Positions 9,551-20,525 are shown, counted from the stretch's first letter. The stretch: 64,000 nt of DNA from Anadara kagoshimensis (GCA_021292105.1 CM037872.1:8915291-8979290), one strand, 5' to 3'. Notes: generated by a model from the letters alone, not told the origin. Program-made: numbers and translations.

Positions 9551-11191
9551 CTGCAAACTCAGATCTGTTTATTTATTGTACATTTTGTATTTTGTAAGTA
9601 TAAATTGTTGTTAATTTTCTATCATAAATGTTTTTAAAAAAAATTCAAAGTGTTGTTGGTTTGTTGGTTTTATGTCCTGTTATTTTTCCATTAAAGTTTA
9701 TTGCTGTCTGTAACATTAGAAAACTAATGTTCTAATAGTTGTCGTGTTGTGCAAACTGATCTATTTTAAATGCAGATTTAACTAACTTTGACTACCTTGA
9801 TGGGTTTTTTGAGGGGATCCTATATAAAATTCACAGATTTATTATTGAGACAGGGCAACTTTAATTCGTAGAAAACAGCACAATCCACACGTGCAAATAA
9901 TCATGACATATACAAATTCACATGTGCATAAAAAAGTTTGTAAAAAATCTACATCATGGCGATTAATTTTACTCACTCTTGAGATAAACTTCACAATTTA
10001 GAAAAAAAAGTTTTTAAAAAAGTTTTGATTTTTCAAATTGATATTTGTTAATAAATTTGAAATAAGCATTGTCTGTTCACATTCAGAAAAAGAAAGGGAT
10101 AAATTAATTTTTCGTAAAAAGTTCTCGAGTATGTTTAAAGTACACAGGGAATAAGAGGGGCCAAAAAGGTTGAAAATTACACTATTTCTTATTTGTATCA
10201 AACGAAAGACGATATTTGTTCTGTTAATGCCGACATTAACTCCGAATCTAATTGTTATTTATCTAACGGCAGGTGAACATTTAAAAGGTCAAAGGTCAAT
10301 CAAAATTTATGACGTAACATAACCTCTTTTTGCGTTGGGATACAACAGAACATCCGCTTGCATTGGTTAAGTGCATATCTGTCTGATTTTTTGCGTACTT
10401 TTTTCACGCGGAAGAATAAAATAACCCTTCATGTTATTTGTCTTTTGGTTCTGTTAAGTGTCGTTCCGCGCTAAGTAAACACAAAATGATTAAGTTACAT
10501 AGTGAGAGGCTGCTACTTAAAACGTACAATACTGACTCTTAAACTTAACAAAAGAGATATGCATTATCCCGGTTTAAAGATTAATATTTCAAAATTATAC
10601 AAATCAACTTTAAAAGGTTTGTTTTTTATATATTTTTTTAAAAAAGCAAACAATTGTTTTGGGTATTTTTTGCAAAAATAATCAAATTTAAATGACACAA
10701 AATTTTCATCTGATAAACTGCACAGCATGTGTGTCACGTTCAGTTAAACCATATCCATTCCACACGTGCAAGTTGCGCGTGTTCGATTGTCGTCTGCAAC
10801 CATGCGGACGTGTGTAGCTATTTTTCTCTGTATTATTTATTTGTAAATTAAGGTAAACTGCACGCCATTGTTTGCTCAGGGAAGGAATTAGGTGCATCGA
10901 CGTAAAATTTCTTCAGATTTAAATTTTTGAGAAGATCTTAACTTAACCGACTTCCTTATTGCCCTTCCGTCTAACAGACTGCGCATGACACCAGGAAGTA
11001 ACTGCTACACGGTTCCAACACCAAACATATGCATACACCTGTTGAAGCTATTTGCGGTTGAATCAATTAAAAATTAAATTAAAATATTATGAATTAATTT
11101 AGGTACATAATAGAGTTAGATGAAACGGATGCTTTACCATAAAACGCGGTAATTTTTGTACTCTTTCACTGGATATCGTTATATCTTGGAA

Positions 11192-11195
<4 letters not shown>
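9551..11195. other. no recognisable feature
   Basis: About 1.6 kb without a recognisable repeat, frame or RNA gene. Base composition is more even around 10200-10500 and 10700-10900. An unidentified host exon or regulatory segment there cannot be excluded. Confidence 0.45.

Positions 11196-11257
<62 letters not shown>
11196..11257 (+). repeat. (CT)n microsatellite
   Basis: About 31 uninterrupted CT dinucleotides. The Arg-Glu frame read from the opposite strand is an artefact of this run. Confidence 0.98.
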
Positions 11258-11259
<2 letters not shown>

Positions 11260-11339
11260 GTACTGATGGATAGATTTGAGTTACTTGAAAAAGGGTTTTA
11301 ACAACATACTGATATTTCGAATACAAACCTGTCAATAAG

Positions 11340-12340
11340 ATAACGAAAAAAACGTCGAAACTCGTTTGTCGAAACTTTGATATCTAGTGACCGAAAAGCT
11401 GAAAAAGATATAGATAGCAGCTACCGTAAAGCAGACATGATATAGATAGCAGCTACCGTAAAGCAGACATGATATACAAAGCAGATATCGAAAATTTGTA
11501 AAGATATAGATACCAGCTACCGAAAAGCAGTCATGATATACAAAGCAGATATCGAAAATTTGTAAAGATATAGATACCAGCTACCGAAAAGCAGTCATGA
11601 TATACAAAGCAGATATCGAAAATTTGTAAAGATATAGATACCAGCTACCGAAAAGCAGTCATGATATACAAAGCAGATATCGAAAATTTGTAAAGATATA
11701 GATACCAGCTACCGAAAAGCAGTCATGATATACAAAGCAGATATCGAAAATTTGTAAAGATATAGATACCAGCTACCGAAAAGCAGTCAAGATATAGATA
11801 GCAGCTACCGAAAAGCAGTCAAGATATAGATACTAGCTACCGAAAAGTAGTCAAGATATAGATAGCAGCTACCGAAAAGCAGTCAAGATATAGATAGCAG
11901 CTACCGAAAAGTAGTCAAGATATAGATAGCAGCTACCGAAAAGTAGTCAAGATATAGATAGCAGCTACCGAAAAGTAGTCAAGATATAGATAGCAGCTAC
12001 CGAAAAGTAGTCAAGATATAGATAGCAGCTACCGAAAAGTAGTCAAGATATAGATAGCAGCTACCGAAAAGCAGTCAAGATATAGATAGCAGCTACCGAA
12101 AAGCAGTCAAGATATAGATAGCAGCTACCGAAAAGTAGTCAAGATATAGATAGCAGCTACCGAAAAGCAGTCAAGATATAGATAGCAGCTACCGAAAAGC
12201 AGTCAAGATATAGATAGCAGCTACCGAAAAGTAGTCAAGATATAGATAGCAGCTACCGAAAACCAGTCGAGATGTACATGTAGCTAATGAGGGGCCTAGA
12301 AGAGAACCTTATTCACGTCTAATTTGTTAAGCTATACGAA
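11340..12340 (+). mobile_element. family C element expanded by an internal tandem array
   Basis: The left flank (CGTCGAAAC, then ATCTAGTGACCGAAAAGCTG) and right flank (GTAGCTAATGAGGGGCC, then TCTAATTTGTTAAGCT) match inner parts of family C. The array at 11407-12262 sits at the position where ordinary copies have a single AGATAGCAGCTGCCGAAAAGC-type segment. It is therefore best explained as one C element whose middle has been amplified. Confidence 0.7.
11407..12262 (+). repeat. 32-bp tandem array with 64-bp higher-order units
   Basis: The monomer is 32 bp (GATATAGATAGCAGCTACCG, then AAAAGCAGTCAA), about 27 copies. Between 11471 and about 11790 two monomer types alternate. One reads CAAAGCAGATATCGAAAATT, giving five 64-bp higher-order repeats at 11471, 11535, 11599, 11663 and 11727. 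The rest is homogeneous with GCAG/GTAG variants. No frame of interest runs through it. Confidence 0.95.
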
Positions 12341-12420
12341 AGAAAGGTTAAATATGCAATTCATAATCTGTTTCTTAAAGCTGTTAACAGTGTTGTAGCC
12401 TATATTAAGTTAAACTAAAT

Positions 12421-12850
12421 AAAGTACAGACCATTTCGAAAGTTTAACACTGAGCTGCCGAAAAATGAGTCGGGACCCGGCTGTCGAGTGTCCAAGATAT
12501 CGATACCTAGTGGCCGAAAAGCTGTTGAATGATAATTGAATAGCTACTGTCGAGATATAGCCAACGGAGGTCGAGATGAGCTGCCAATTGGCGTATCGCC
12601 GGCCACGCCCACAATGTTTCGTCAAATGGCCGGATGCTTGATTTTCACGCAAAAAAGAATGAAAACTTGGCCTAATTAGCGCCTTTTAATGACGTCACTG
12701 ACACTAGTACGTCAATAGTTGCCGTGACGCTGCTTTGGTAGCATGATGATATGGCGGCCAGTGTCGGAAAATTGTCAGCGTGGTCGGCGATACGTCAATT
12801 CGATTCTTATCCCTTACACTAGTGTTAAACTTTCGACAGGTCTTTAATGT
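12421..12850 (+). mobile_element. family C element, complete inverted-repeat MITE
   Basis: The left end is ACAGACCATTTCGAAAGTTT plus AACACTGAG. The right end is the inverse, CTAGTGTTAAACTTTCGACAG plus GTCT. The inner arms also carry mirrored motifs. At about 430 bp it is one of the longer copies. It has no transposase. Its ends lie in TA-containing sequence, which would fit a Tc1/mariner-type MITE, but the superfamily is unproven. Confidence 0.75.
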
Positions 12851-13169
12851 AAATATAACCTGTTTGATGTATTACCTGAGTATCCTGATACACGTAGTTA
12901 AGTAGATTTATGTCCTCCGAGTGTACACGAATTATCCCCAATGACTCTTTTTGCTTAGTAACAAAGTGGCCATACTTTAACACCCTAACTATGTTAGTTT
13001 TACAGTACAGACTTGATAAACTTTTTTATGTCAAAACACAAGTATAACCGGTCAAGGTTGAAATGACAATCACAAAAGCAAAATCTGAAACTTTGAAAAT
13101 TGTCAAATTTGATAGAAAATGAGAAATTTCACGTGAATTTTGGAAGATAAACTAAACATGTCGAAAGTT
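12851..13169. other. no recognisable feature
   Basis: No supported gene or repeat was found between the family C element and the family A fragment. Confidence 0.4.
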
Positions 13170-13290
13170 TAATATCAAACTCAAACCGCAATCCAAAAAA
13201 TAAAGTAAAATACTTTAAAAACTAGCAAATTATTTTTAACACATGAACTTCCACCAGAGAAGCGATGTCGGGTGCTCTGGAAAGGTAAGC
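13170..13290 (-). mobile_element. family A 3' fragment, interrupted
   Basis: The minus-strand 3' region (CCAGAGCACCCGACATCGC, GGTGGAAGTTCATGTG) is broken by the small element at 13287-13431. It resumes at about 13432 with CATTTAGCTAACG, equivalent to the CTAGCTAAACAGG block. Confidence 0.6.
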
Positions 13291-13431
13291 TTTGTAACAG
13301 CTCCTAATGAAGTCCGACGCCTAATGATGTCCGGACTTCAATAGCGCGTTGACAATTTCGACGCCCAATGAAGTCCGTCCGGACTTTTTTATGCGTTAGT
13401 CTTTATTAGATGTTGTTACAAAGCTTGCATT
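13287..13431 (+). mobile_element. small terminal-inverted-repeat element nested in family A
   Basis: The left end AAGCTTTGTAACAGCTCCTA is mirrored by a right end whose reverse complement is AAGCTTTGTAACAACATCTA. The interior repeats TGAAGTCCG or ATGTCCGGAC three times. It is about 145 bp, non-coding, and splits a family A copy. Confidence 0.7.
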
Positions 13432-13530
13432 TAGCTAACGAATTATTACCGAATCAACAACTTAACTATGCCCCTCCTTAGCTGTATTTCGATAGCAGCT
13501 GAAAACAATCTCTCGGCAGTTGATAGTAGA

Positions 13531-13663
13531 GTTGTCATGTAATACTTTTGAATTTTTATGAAATTAACATCTAAAAGTAGCAATTGACAATTAATTCCCA
13601 TGCGATACTTTTGAGTGTATTATGAATGTATTTTCATAAAAATGCAAAAGTAGCATATGACAG
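13531..13663 (+). mobile_element. palindromic MITE-like element, about 130 bp
   Basis: The left arm TTGTCATGTAATACTTTTG, then AATTTTTATGAAA, is mirrored by the right arm, which read in reverse complement is CTGTCATATGCTACTTTTG, then CATTTTTATGAAA. Only one copy was seen in this window. Confidence 0.6.
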
Positions 13664-13667
13664 TAAT

Positions 13668-14130
13668 CAAAAGCAAGCATATTAATCCATGTCCGAATCA
13701 CAATCCAGAAGCAAAGTAAAAACTTTGTAACTGACAAGTTAGGTTAGACACGTGAACTTTCACCAGGGAAGTGAGCCCGGGTGCTCCGGTAGGGTAAGCA
13801 CCTCCGGTTTAGCTAGCTACACCCACCACGTGTGTAAACAAAATTGTGTGAGAGGAAAATGGAACTATGAGACGTCAATTATATCCAGGGCAATCATAGA
13901 CATAGAGACATCAAACTTATCAACAATACTGTGATGACGGCCATAAAACTTTTTGAGGGCCTTGATAAGCCTAGGCTTGCAATATCCCCGAGTCAACAAT
14001 TTATTTGCAAGCAGCCTACTTCGTTGTGCAACGTCTCCGTAGTGGGAACAAGCTCTACCATAGCATAATAATTGGGAAACAAATACACCATAAGCAGAAG
14101 AAGCGGGTGCATTGCTGCTGTAAATATGTA
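13668..14130 (-). mobile_element. family A retroelement, longest copy
   Basis: It runs on the minus strand from a protein tail (14130-13868) through the full 3' region to the common 3' end at about 13676 (AATCCATGTCCGAATCACAA as read on the plus strand). It gives the reference order for the family: protein tail, spacer, GCTAGCTAAACCGGAGGTGC block, CTGGTGAAAGTTCACGTG block, 3' terminus. Confidence 0.75.
13868..14130 (-). pseudogene. C-terminal tail of a reverse-transcriptase-type protein (family A), best copy
   Basis: The minus-strand frame reads SSNAPASSAYGVFVSQL, CYGRACSHYGDVAQRSRLL, GYCKPRLIKALKKFYGRHH and SIVDKFDVSMSMIALDI before a stop. It is about 85 residues without a break, the longest undisturbed piece of this protein here. 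The SSN-P-AYGV-SQL-Y order followed by a basic KFYGR segment matches, from general knowledge, the end of reverse-transcriptase proteins of a mollusc-rich retroelement group. Catalytic motifs would lie upstream and are absent, so this is a 5'-truncated insertion. Confidence 0.6.
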
Positions 14131-14322
14131 TATGATGATCATATATGGCCATCATCTATGCTACTGATGATAGCTCTCTCGACAGCTTTTCGGCTAATAC
14201 CTCTAAATACCTTAGCCAATTGCAGTCGAGCTTCGTCTCTTTTGCGTGATCATAGTGTTTAACTTCTGGCAGTTCAATTGCCTTATTCGATATTATCATC
14301 AATACCTTGAAATATTTGAAGA

Positions 14323-14323
<1 letters not shown>

Positions 14324-14360
<37 letters not shown>
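14324..14360 (+). repeat. (CA)n microsatellite
   Basis: Uninterrupted CA dinucleotides of about 18 units. Confidence 0.98.
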
Positions 14361-14362
<2 letters not shown>

Positions 14363-14530
14363 TGTCTGCTTACAAGGTGGTGGGCAAGCCAGCTTACCAA
14401 TAAACAGCTTACAACAAAGGTTTAGCCAAAGACACAATTGATACCTGCATATTTAGGACTTGTACTAATTTACTTCAATAATTGCATTTTGTTTGTCCGT
14501 TTGTTTTTATGTTTATTTTCTCAAGCTTAA

Positions 14531-14757
14531 GTACAGGCTTGTTTAAAGTTTAACACTGGGTTTACGATAAGGAGACTCTTGGCTGTCGAATTGCCGAGAT
14601 AGAGATAATTTGGATAGCCCGTCCCCGAAAAGCTACCGAGAAATAAATAGCTGCCGATAAGCTGCCGCTGAAATATAGCTAACAAGAGGCCAATATGAGA
14701 TGCTGATTCGGATCTAATTTCTTAGCTAAGTGTTTAACTTTCGACAGGTCTGTATTG
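14531..14757 (+). mobile_element. family C element, complete
   Basis: Left end TACAGGCTTGTTTAAAGTTT plus AACACTGG, right end GTGTTTAACTTTCGACAGG plus TCTGTA. The interior holds the usual GCCGAGATAGAGATA and CGAAAAGCTACCGAG motifs. Confidence 0.75.
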
Positions 14758-16221
14758 CTCTTATAAGAAGCGGGTCCTATATGATTTCTATCTTCACTGG
14801 CACGCAAGAGTTGTTTTTAAAATTGGATTTAATTCGTAATTAGCAAATAACCAGCATAAACATTACGCAATTTTCAATTTTATTTTAATTTTTATTTTTT
14901 AAATTTCATGCTTCAATGAAATTATTTGAGATTAAATAGTTATCAAGTTGAAGTTTTAGAAATTCAGAATTTTTCACACTGATACGAAATTACCCAATAC
15001 TGTCTATTAAAAAGACACAGCGAGTTTTAGAAATATTAAAATATGTTTTGAACACAATAATTGATATTAAATGAATTTAAACCATGCTAACTTGTGTTGT
15101 TCAATTCCGAGGGCTGACGGCGTAATAGAGAAATTGGACCCATATTACATCTCGGTTGGATTCCGTTTAAAACTCCATGACATAAATTATTTTATACAAA
15201 AACATGCAAGGATGCATTACAATCGTCAAAAATTAATTTGCATATGTGCAAATGCTTCAAACTTTAATATTTGTTGCTAAATGAGATGGAAGAAATATTC
15301 TATTGTTGGGCCAGTACTTAAAAAGCGCAAAGAAATAATTCAAAACAATAATTTAATTCAAGGCTACCTGGAAATGTAAATTTCATCCGAATGCGAAAAT
15401 CGTAAATATTAAAACACGTTCGAACAAGGAGACAGAAAAGGCCGTTTATAAATAATGTTTCCGATTGATTAAAACTGAAAATGGTTTAGCACTTTAAATA
15501 CAAGTTATGACCGTCCATTGGAAGAGTTTAACCTTTGATAACGAGGTTACAAACAAATATCTTCTTTTGAAAAATAGTCTTTTTAATATCGCACACTATC
15601 CGGGCACCTGGGTATTTTTTCTCCTCACTTGGTTACATATGTTTTGCATTAATGTTCTCAAAGGAAACTCACGGGCAAACTCAACTATTCACGTGTAATT
15701 GTCATGCAGGTGATGGTCTTTTGAAATGAACATTTACTTTCAGTTAAGGATGGTGACCTCTCGGTGTTTTTAATATAACTTGTTTCAGACGGTAATTTAT
15801 TTTCTTTTAATTCCGAATGCTACAATGGTTTCTTAATTATTTCGTTTTTAACAAAGTAACACATCTTTTCCGATTTTTTTTTCTTTTTCATTTTTTCTGC
15901 TTAAATACTACTGGAAATGGCCATTACAAGTTTTCGTTAAGAGAAGGATTTTATATATTTTTATGAATGTAGTTTAAATAATAAATACGCTGGTTGTATA
16001 AATAATTTTCGTTATACAGTATATAGAGAGAATGTGTTGGTTTTTTAAAAAATACTTCGTTTTTATTTTTTATTTTTTAACTTTTCTGCAAAAATCCATT
16101 TCAGTTGTTTTTTTTTAATTAAGAAAATTGTTTTATTTATAAAGGTATTATAAAATTGGCTTAATTTAATGAGCCGATTGAAATTAACGGATATAAAAAA
16201 TAAGATTTAAAATTATATACG
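14758..16221. other. no recognisable feature
   Basis: About 1.46 kb of AT-rich DNA with short frames only. No repeat of the families named here was recognised. Confidence 0.45.
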
Positions 16222-16487
16222 GAGCAGGACCCAGTTTAACAATTATTTCTTAACTAACATATTCCTGAACTTTAATATAGCCAATTTTGGCGATATGTTA
16301 TTCCACCTACAAATGGATATTTTTGCATATATTATTACAGGTGTTTGAAGGTTGATGCGATCTTCAAAATTACATCTTCAATTACTTGTAACTTAAAAAT
16401 CATCAAAATTATAACAAATGTCCAATTTATCAGATTTAAATTAAGGGAAATCTTACTTAAGGAATGATTGTGAAACTGGTGCCAGGA
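16222..16487 (+). mobile_element. family G palindromic MITE
   Basis: The left end is a diverged form of CACAATCATTCCTTAGCTAAG. The right end keeps GGAATGATTGTGAAACTGG. The ends are inverted copies and the centre has a GATCTTCAAAATTACATCTT block shared with other G copies. About 265 bp and non-coding. Confidence 0.7.
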
Positions 16488-16582
16488 TAGTCAGTTTTCT
16501 AATTTTTATTTCACAATATACTGAAACACTTGCCTGTAAGTGTTTTAGTAAAAGTAGTTGTTTGTTATAACCGATCCATTGA

Positions 16583-16910
16583 CCACTGCGATAGGTCAGT
16601 TGGTAGAGTGCTCGCTCCGTAAGTGGGAGGTCGTGATTGAGAACCCCGACCAGGTCTGACCCAAGAGATGTAACTGTTCTATCGCCCAAAAACTCGGCAT
16701 TACGAAATGTAAGTCACGGTTCTTTCGGATGGGGACTTAAATAAACGGGGTCCCGTGTCTTGGTAGGATTGGCAGGATAAAGATTCCCGCTGTATAATGA
16801 ATGCCATCAGTGCAACGAACAGGCAATATTTCTATCTATACCTGACAGCGTCTCGATATAAGTGAAAATTCCTTGACTGGGAACTTAAACACCATTACGC
16901 AATTCAACTC
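16583..16910 (+). mobile_element. tRNA-headed SINE, type D
   Basis: The head has a TAGGTCAGTTGGTAGAGTGC A box but a damaged B box (GTGATTGAGAACCCC). The body and the CTTGACTGGGAACTTAAACACC-type end are present with an ATTACGCAATTCAACTC tail. A second SINE of the same type follows 70 bp downstream. Confidence 0.85.
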
Positions 16911-16980
16911 CAATGTCGATCTAAGCAAATTGAATAACACAAGACGCGCTATTACTCAACCTAACACTATAAAGATGTAA

Positions 16981-17320
16981 CCACTGCGGTAGCTCAGCTG
17001 GTAGAGTGCTCGCTCCGTAAGTTGGATGTCGTGGGTTCGATCCCCGGCCGGGTCTGACCCAAGACTTGAAGGTGGGTAGTGACTGTTCTTTCGCCAAGCA
17101 CTCGGCATTACGAAATGAAAGTCACGGTTCTTTCGGATGGGAACTTCAAATAAACGAGGTCCCGTGTCACGGTGGGCTTGACACGTTAAAGAACCCTGCT
17201 GTATAATGCCATCAACGCAACGCACAGGCAACATTTCTGCACCTTCGCCTATAGCTGGCGACGTCTCGATATAAATGAAATATTCTTGACTGGGACGTAA
17301 AACACCATTACTCACTCACT
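16981..17320 (+). mobile_element. tRNA-headed SINE, type D, full length with target duplication
   Basis: This is the best full-length copy. The A box is TAGCTCAGCTGGTAGAGTGC and the B box GGGTTCGATCCC. The body is complete, the 3' end is CTTGACTGGGACGTAAAACACC, and the tail is a (CTCA)n-like run. It is bounded by a 14-bp direct repeat at 16967-16980 and 17321-17334 (CTATAAAGATGTAA and CTATCAAAATGTAA, 12 of 14 identical), which I read as the target site duplication. It is RNA polymerase III-derived and depends on a LINE for copying (known for SINEs). Confidence 0.9.
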
Positions 17321-17377
17321 CTATCAAAATGTAAAGTTTAGTCTGTCATAATGTTAACACTTAATATAAAACGAATT

Positions 17378-17562
17378 ACAGTAGTACCGAATTGACCGCT
17401 CATCACAGCTATTCGATAGCTGAATCTCGAAGGGTTTTCGGCAGCTGCTATCTATCTCTCGGCAGCTTATCGGCCACGAGCTATCTGTTTCTCGGCAACT
17501 CGATAGCCCAGTTTCTACTCTTTTTGTTGGCTCAGTGACAAAATTTCGAAAGGTCTGCAATG
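17378..17562 (-). mobile_element. family C element
   Basis: In minus orientation it begins GACCTTTCGAAATTTTGTCAC and includes CGAGAGATAGATAGCAGCTGC and CGAAAACCCTTCGAG. The far end is weaker. Confidence 0.65.
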
Positions 17563-17592
17563 TATATATTGATAATTTGTAACTTAATTTTA

Positions 17593-17855
17593 GAACGTTT
17601 ACTATCGATTCGTATGTGGGATGTGTTGGGTTCGAACCCCGGGCGGGGTCTGACTAAATATTGGCTTTTCATTCACCAAACAATCAGCATTTAGAAATAA
17701 AAGTCACGGGATCCTTCGCATGAGACTTTAAAAACTGATAACCCATGTAACGTTTAAGGTCAAAATTTTTGCAACTTCACCAAAAGCTGGTGACGTCGTG
17801 GAATCAGTAAAATATTCTTGACTGGGACGTAATACCATTCAATAAACAATAAAAT
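17593..17855 (+). mobile_element. tRNA-headed SINE, type D, 5'-damaged
   Basis: It starts close to the B box (GGGTTCGAACCCCGGGCGGG). The body is shortened and the end CTTGACTGGGACGTAATACC is present. Confidence 0.7.
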
Positions 17856-18061
17856 ATCTGTCAAATGTAAATCTGATGACAATTGAGACAATAATGACAC
17901 TATACAAAACTTCAGCATTATATGACACGTGTCGTGAACATCTCCTGTAGCTAAACTCTTAATACTGCAATATCTTCAGGGTATTTTAATCAATTAATAT
18001 GCAAATTTGAATTGTGACTTAGAGATTTAAATCAAGAGTCCCCGTTATGTCTAACAAAACG

Positions 18062-18362
18062 TGGCTAAAATTGACAAAACGCGCACATCTTTCCTGTTTT
18101 TTGTAAAACTGAATGAAATAACATATTGGCAATACAATAGAATCCTAATTAAACGTGATGCAATACAGACCTGTCGAAAGTTTGACAACGAGCTTAATAA
18201 GGGACTCGAAGTCTATCGTCGCGTTGCTAAAATTAACAAAACGCGCACATCTTCCCTGTTTTTGTAAAATAAAACTTATTAACATATTCACATAACAATA
18301 GAATCCTAATGAAACGTGATGCAATACAGACCTGTTGAAAGTTTGACAACGAGCTAAAGAAA
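18062..18362 (+). repeat. direct tandem duplication, about 163-bp period
   Basis: Two units begin GCTAAAATTGACAAAACGCG (18063) and GCTAAAATTAACAAAACGCG (18226). Each ends in a family C left terminus (CAGACCTGTCGAAAGTTTG / CAGACCTGTTGAAAGTTTG), so the unit contains flanking DNA plus a C end. Confidence 0.8.
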
Positions 18363-18394
18363 AGGAGTTGAAATTCGTCAAATGTCGATTGCTT

Positions 18395-18770
18395 GGTTGG
18401 TTAAATGTTGCTTTACGTCGCATTAGCAATTTTTCGGGTATTCGCAATGAGAACTATTTTCATGTATTAAGCTATGAACAAGTTCGTGTATGCATGTGAA
18501 GCGCTAGTGTGTTATATGAGCCGCCTTGTACCAGAGCGCACACATAGTGACTTTAAGGTGCTAGTTCAACAAGTCCGTACGCCGCAGACAAACGTATCAC
18601 TCCCCAAGTCACATTTTACTGATACCTGGGGAACAAGTGAAAACCAACGTCAAGGAAAATTCATTTCCAACATTGTTGTCTGAGCGGGACTCGAACTCAC
18701 AGTGGTGAGACACCCTGGATTTGTAGACTGACGACGTCTTATCCATTAGGCCACCGCGACCTCTCGTCGA
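18395..18770 (-). mobile_element. tRNA-headed SINE, type E
   Basis: The minus strand begins GAGGTCGCGGTGGCCTAATG (A box) with B box GAGTTCGAGTCCCGC. It continues CCAGGTATCAGTAAAATGTG, then a GGTACAAGGCGGCTCATATA-like stretch and ACTTGTTCATAGC. It is a different SINE from type D. It lies inside a family C copy, whose halves resume before 18395 and after 18770. Relatives are at 46490 and 57110, with a possible trace at 44500. Confidence 0.75.
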
Positions 18771-19031
18771 CTGCCAAGTTGTCAATATACTATGTATGGA
18801 TGGATAGCTTCTGGTCAAAAAGCTGCCAAGAAACAGATACAGTATCCTGTCCAAAGTTTAACATAGAGCTAACGAAAAGCAGCCAAAGGTCGACTGCCGA
18901 GTGGTATACAGATAGTAGCCGAATGTTTGTAGCGAAATAAATAACGATCACTAGCTATCCACATCTTAGCCACTCGGCAACCAACTTCGAATCAGTTCAA
19001 TTTTAGACTTTCGACATATCTGTTTTGTATA
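18771..19031 (+). mobile_element. family C remnants, fold-back arrangement
   Basis: The remaining half of the C copy split by the SINE is followed by a second C copy from about 18840. That copy runs from CTGTCCAAAGTTTAACATAG to TTTTAGACTTTCGACATATC, with inverted inner arms (GACTGCCGAGTGG versus CCACTCGGCAACC). Confidence 0.65.
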
Positions 19032-19440
19032 TACACATGATATCGGATAATTATATAATTAGTATTTAAGAAGATGAACATCTCCAATCAAACCGAAGAT
19101 AATAAAGATTTTGGACAGATTTTGTTACACTTTCTGCTAAGTTAATATTTTAATTTTTAATTTTTATTTTTATTTAGTTTTCAATAGTTTAGTTGCATTT
19201 GAAATGTCAAAAAACAATCATTTCTCAAGAACACTTTTAGAAAAAGCGATTTGAATTTTGTTAAATAATCGATATATATCGAAAAGTTACTTGTTATAAG
19301 AGAGGTTTCTGAAATTAATAACTTTGCAATGAACAGTAAGAATTTTACCGTACCACTCCTGCAATGACACAGGACATTGCGGATGGGTTTTTTATGGTCG
19401 CTTCCAAAGGTCCGTCAGCTGTTACGGGCATACCCATTGT
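19032..19440. other. no recognisable feature
   Basis: AT-rich sequence without a supported frame or repeat. Confidence 0.4.
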
Positions 19441-19962
19441 TTCTGAAAAAAACGCACGCCTTGGTTATTAAGATTGCATTAACCCTTGGATAAACAAAAA
19501 CAAACCACAAAGATTTTCCAAGAAATTTAGCATTTTAATATAACATCCATTAGTGCCATTTCGATATGGTACATGGCAAATACAAAGAATGATTTATGTA
19601 ATTTTGGAAAAACCACTGAAAATTTAAAAAAGATGCGACAAATTAACCTTTCAAATAAATAACGCGGGAAACTGAACGCGCACACGGCTATGTTATGACT
19701 TTTTTTCAGAGTTATGGGGCATGACACTTTTAAATTTTGCTCTTTTTATAGATTTTTTTTCGAAAGTGGTTCTGGGATTTTTTTTAAGTGTGCACACGTA
19801 CATTTTATGGTTTCAACTCTTTAATTAGGTTTAATCAGAGCTATAAATTTACTTTTTCTTTTCGGGATTTTCTTTACATCTTTTTCATTTCTTCTTTCTT
19901 TTTCCCTTTCCCGTTTGTAGTTCGCCACAGATTTTAGTATAATTAGCTGAATTAGGCAACGA
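19441..19962 (+). repeat. segmental duplication I, copy 1
   Basis: About 520 bp that recurs at 20522-21036 in direct orientation with few changes. Shared blocks are GATATGGTACATGGCAAATA, AACGCGGGAAACTGAACGCG and GTTCGCCACAGATTT. The start-to-start distance is about 1080 bp. No coding frame is conserved across the pair. Confidence 0.9.
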
Positions 19963-20136
19963 CCATACAAATGTGTTTAAACCACAATCTTTGAATTTTC
20001 AAAGTAAATGTCGTATAGATAGATTATGATTTACGTGTCTCAAATTGCTTGTCTGAATGAATGAATCTTTGTTAACGCATGTTCTTGTCGTCATCACTTT
20101 TGCTAAACACCCATAAATCACGCACTTGTTGTTTTT

Positions 20137-20245
20137 TGGTCTTCGGAAGAGACCTTTAGCATTGATATCCCGTGTAACAGTAGGAGTGACACGCTAATTT
20201 AAAAGAATCTTCTCCGAACATTGTCCCGAACGCACTAATAATGTT
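20137..20245 (+). mobile_element. SINE fragment (diverged type D body)
   Basis: GTCTTCGGAAGAGACCTTTA, then CCCGTGTAACAGTAGGAGTG and ATTGTCCCGAACGCACTAAT, correspond to the central body of the diverged SINE at 4412 and 56693. No tRNA head is left. Confidence 0.55.
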
Positions 20246-20380
20246 TAAAAAACCAAACATACCGGTTCATATCAAACTAAAAAGTGAGACTAATAAATTA
20301 AACTTTTATAACAAAAAAACCCCGAGAATATTGACGGTAGAGATCGCCTGTCAAGTTTGCTACACGCGTCACGCGTAAAA

Positions 20381-20525
20381 TACAGTCCAACCTGGCTTTA
20401 AAGACCACCTCTATATAAGGGCCACCTGCTTATAAAGGTCAGTAGAATTGTATCCCAATTCTTCTTTTTCATATTATTAAAACCTATATATGAGGGCCAC
20501 CTGCCTATAAAGCCCACTTTTACTG
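20381..20525 (-). mobile_element. dispersed repeat J, minus copy
   Basis: Plus-strand reading is ACAGTCCAACCTGGCTTTAA at one side and TGCCTATAAAGCCCACTTTT at the other. Both GGGCCACC and its inverse neighbours occur, so it appears as two J ends facing each other. Confidence 0.55.

Noticed and set aside
11099..11335. Arg-Glu-repeat protein
   Set aside because: It is the reverse reading of a (CT)n microsatellite.
12700..12800. GC-richer segment as a possible promoter or first exon
   Set aside because: It lies between the inverted ends of a family C element and has no supported frame.
14155..14200. Hammerhead-like CTACTGATGATAGC
   Set aside because: There is no GAAA box, cleavage triplet or matching stem I arm nearby.
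16981..17053. tRNA gene (also considered at 521-866, 18700-18765, 21045-21115, 44690-44755 and 56370-56445)
   Set aside because: The A and B boxes are clear, but acceptor and anticodon stems do not pair well, no 3' terminator follows, and each is fused to a repeated SINE body.
16956..17315. A 119-codon minus frame, with similar ones at 744-953, 51619-51942 and 56411-56596
   Set aside because: These lie entirely or mostly within SINE type D. The shared peptides reflect the shared SINE.
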